From the NCBI GenBank assembly GCA_023266155.1, contig JAHFRS010000003.1, positions 6,361-26,875 of the forward strand: a stretch of 20,515 nt of DNA. Reading direction: 5' to 3'. The DNA comes from an archaeon (lineage in GTDB: Archaea > Nanobdellota > Nanobdellia > Woesearchaeales > GW2011-AR9). The notes under the pieces were generated by a model, which saw only the letters and a list, made by a program, of their open reading frames with translations, was not told the origin of the DNA and made no database searches. Positions 20,396 to 20,515 of this stretch are shown here, piece after piece. A program made the translations under genes and the position numbers. Numbering within the stretch: the first letter of the stretch is position 1; every line of letters starts with the position of its first letter.

Positions 20396-20515
20396 CTAAA
20401 AATCTTTTTCCACATTCTTCAGATAGCCTTTTCGCTTCAAGAAATCGACTTCTCCTTTGCTGCGATACTTATAGACAACATCACCTTTGTCATCCCCGCC
20501 TAATTCCCAGGGTTC
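20396..20515 (-). CDS. Partial gene: C-terminal 39 residues of an unidentified protein
   Basis: Open from the right edge to a TAG at 20396-20398. The fragment reads as a charged, soluble tail (start EPWELGGDDKGDVVYKY, end KNVEKDF) with protein-like composition, better than the opposite-strand frames across the same bases. It is too short to assign to a family. About 90 bases separate it from the next gene. Confidence 0.6.
   Translation of the reverse strand, partial: EPWELGGDDKGDVVYKYRSKGEVDFLKRKGYLKNVEKDF

Overview
The window looks like a piece of an archaeal chromosome, most probably from a DPANN-type lineage (Woesearchaeota/Pacearchaeota-like; inferred from gene content and style, not from a database search). 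The gene order uL3-uL4-uL23-uL2-uS19-uL22-uS3-uL29-aIF1-RNase P Rpp29-uS17-uL14-uL24-eS4-uL5-uS14 is the archaeal S10/spc order. It includes the archaeal/eukaryotic-only members eS4, Rpp29 and SUI1-type aIF1. Many promoters are TATA-like, genes are tightly packed with ATGA overlaps, and secF precedes secD.

Positions 1-8984 (minus strand): one long ribosomal-protein operon, truncated by the left edge just after uS14. It is interrupted between uL2 and uS19 by two small AT-richer genes, a lipobox protein and a single-pass membrane protein. These are bounded by a 10-bp direct repeat that coincides with the uL2 stop codon.

Positions 8985-9274: a divergent intergenic region with TATA boxes, a 16-bp perfect palindrome just before uL3, and hairpins.

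Positions 9275-12740: an accessory island. It starts with a protein carrying an RNA polymerase alpha-CTD-like domain, a bacterial module absent from archaeal RpoD. A GT2-type glycosyltransferase and an AlbA_2/Schlafen-like ATPase-regulator follow. The island ends with a second, truncated copy of the 3' half of the alpha-CTD gene, so it is bracketed by ~0.27-kb direct repeats that share a 55-bp identical core across the stop codon. The AlbA_2 gene has helically phased 11-bp repeats at its promoter.

Positions 12743-15958 (minus strand): secF-secD followed by two SMR-type four-helix membrane proteins, probably one operon from a promoter with a short or absent leader upstream of secF.

Positions 16172-20515: a SAM methyltransferase (minus); a plus-strand operon of a small coiled-coil protein, signal peptidase II (LspA) and an MFS permease; a hairpin-rich convergent spacer; then on the minus strand a nucleotidyltransferase-fold protein, a membrane protein with an Ada-like zinc module, and the C-terminal end of an unidentified gene cut by the right edge. 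LspA, SecDF and the lipobox protein in the ribosomal operon together suggest a bacterial-style lipoprotein export and processing route in this cell.
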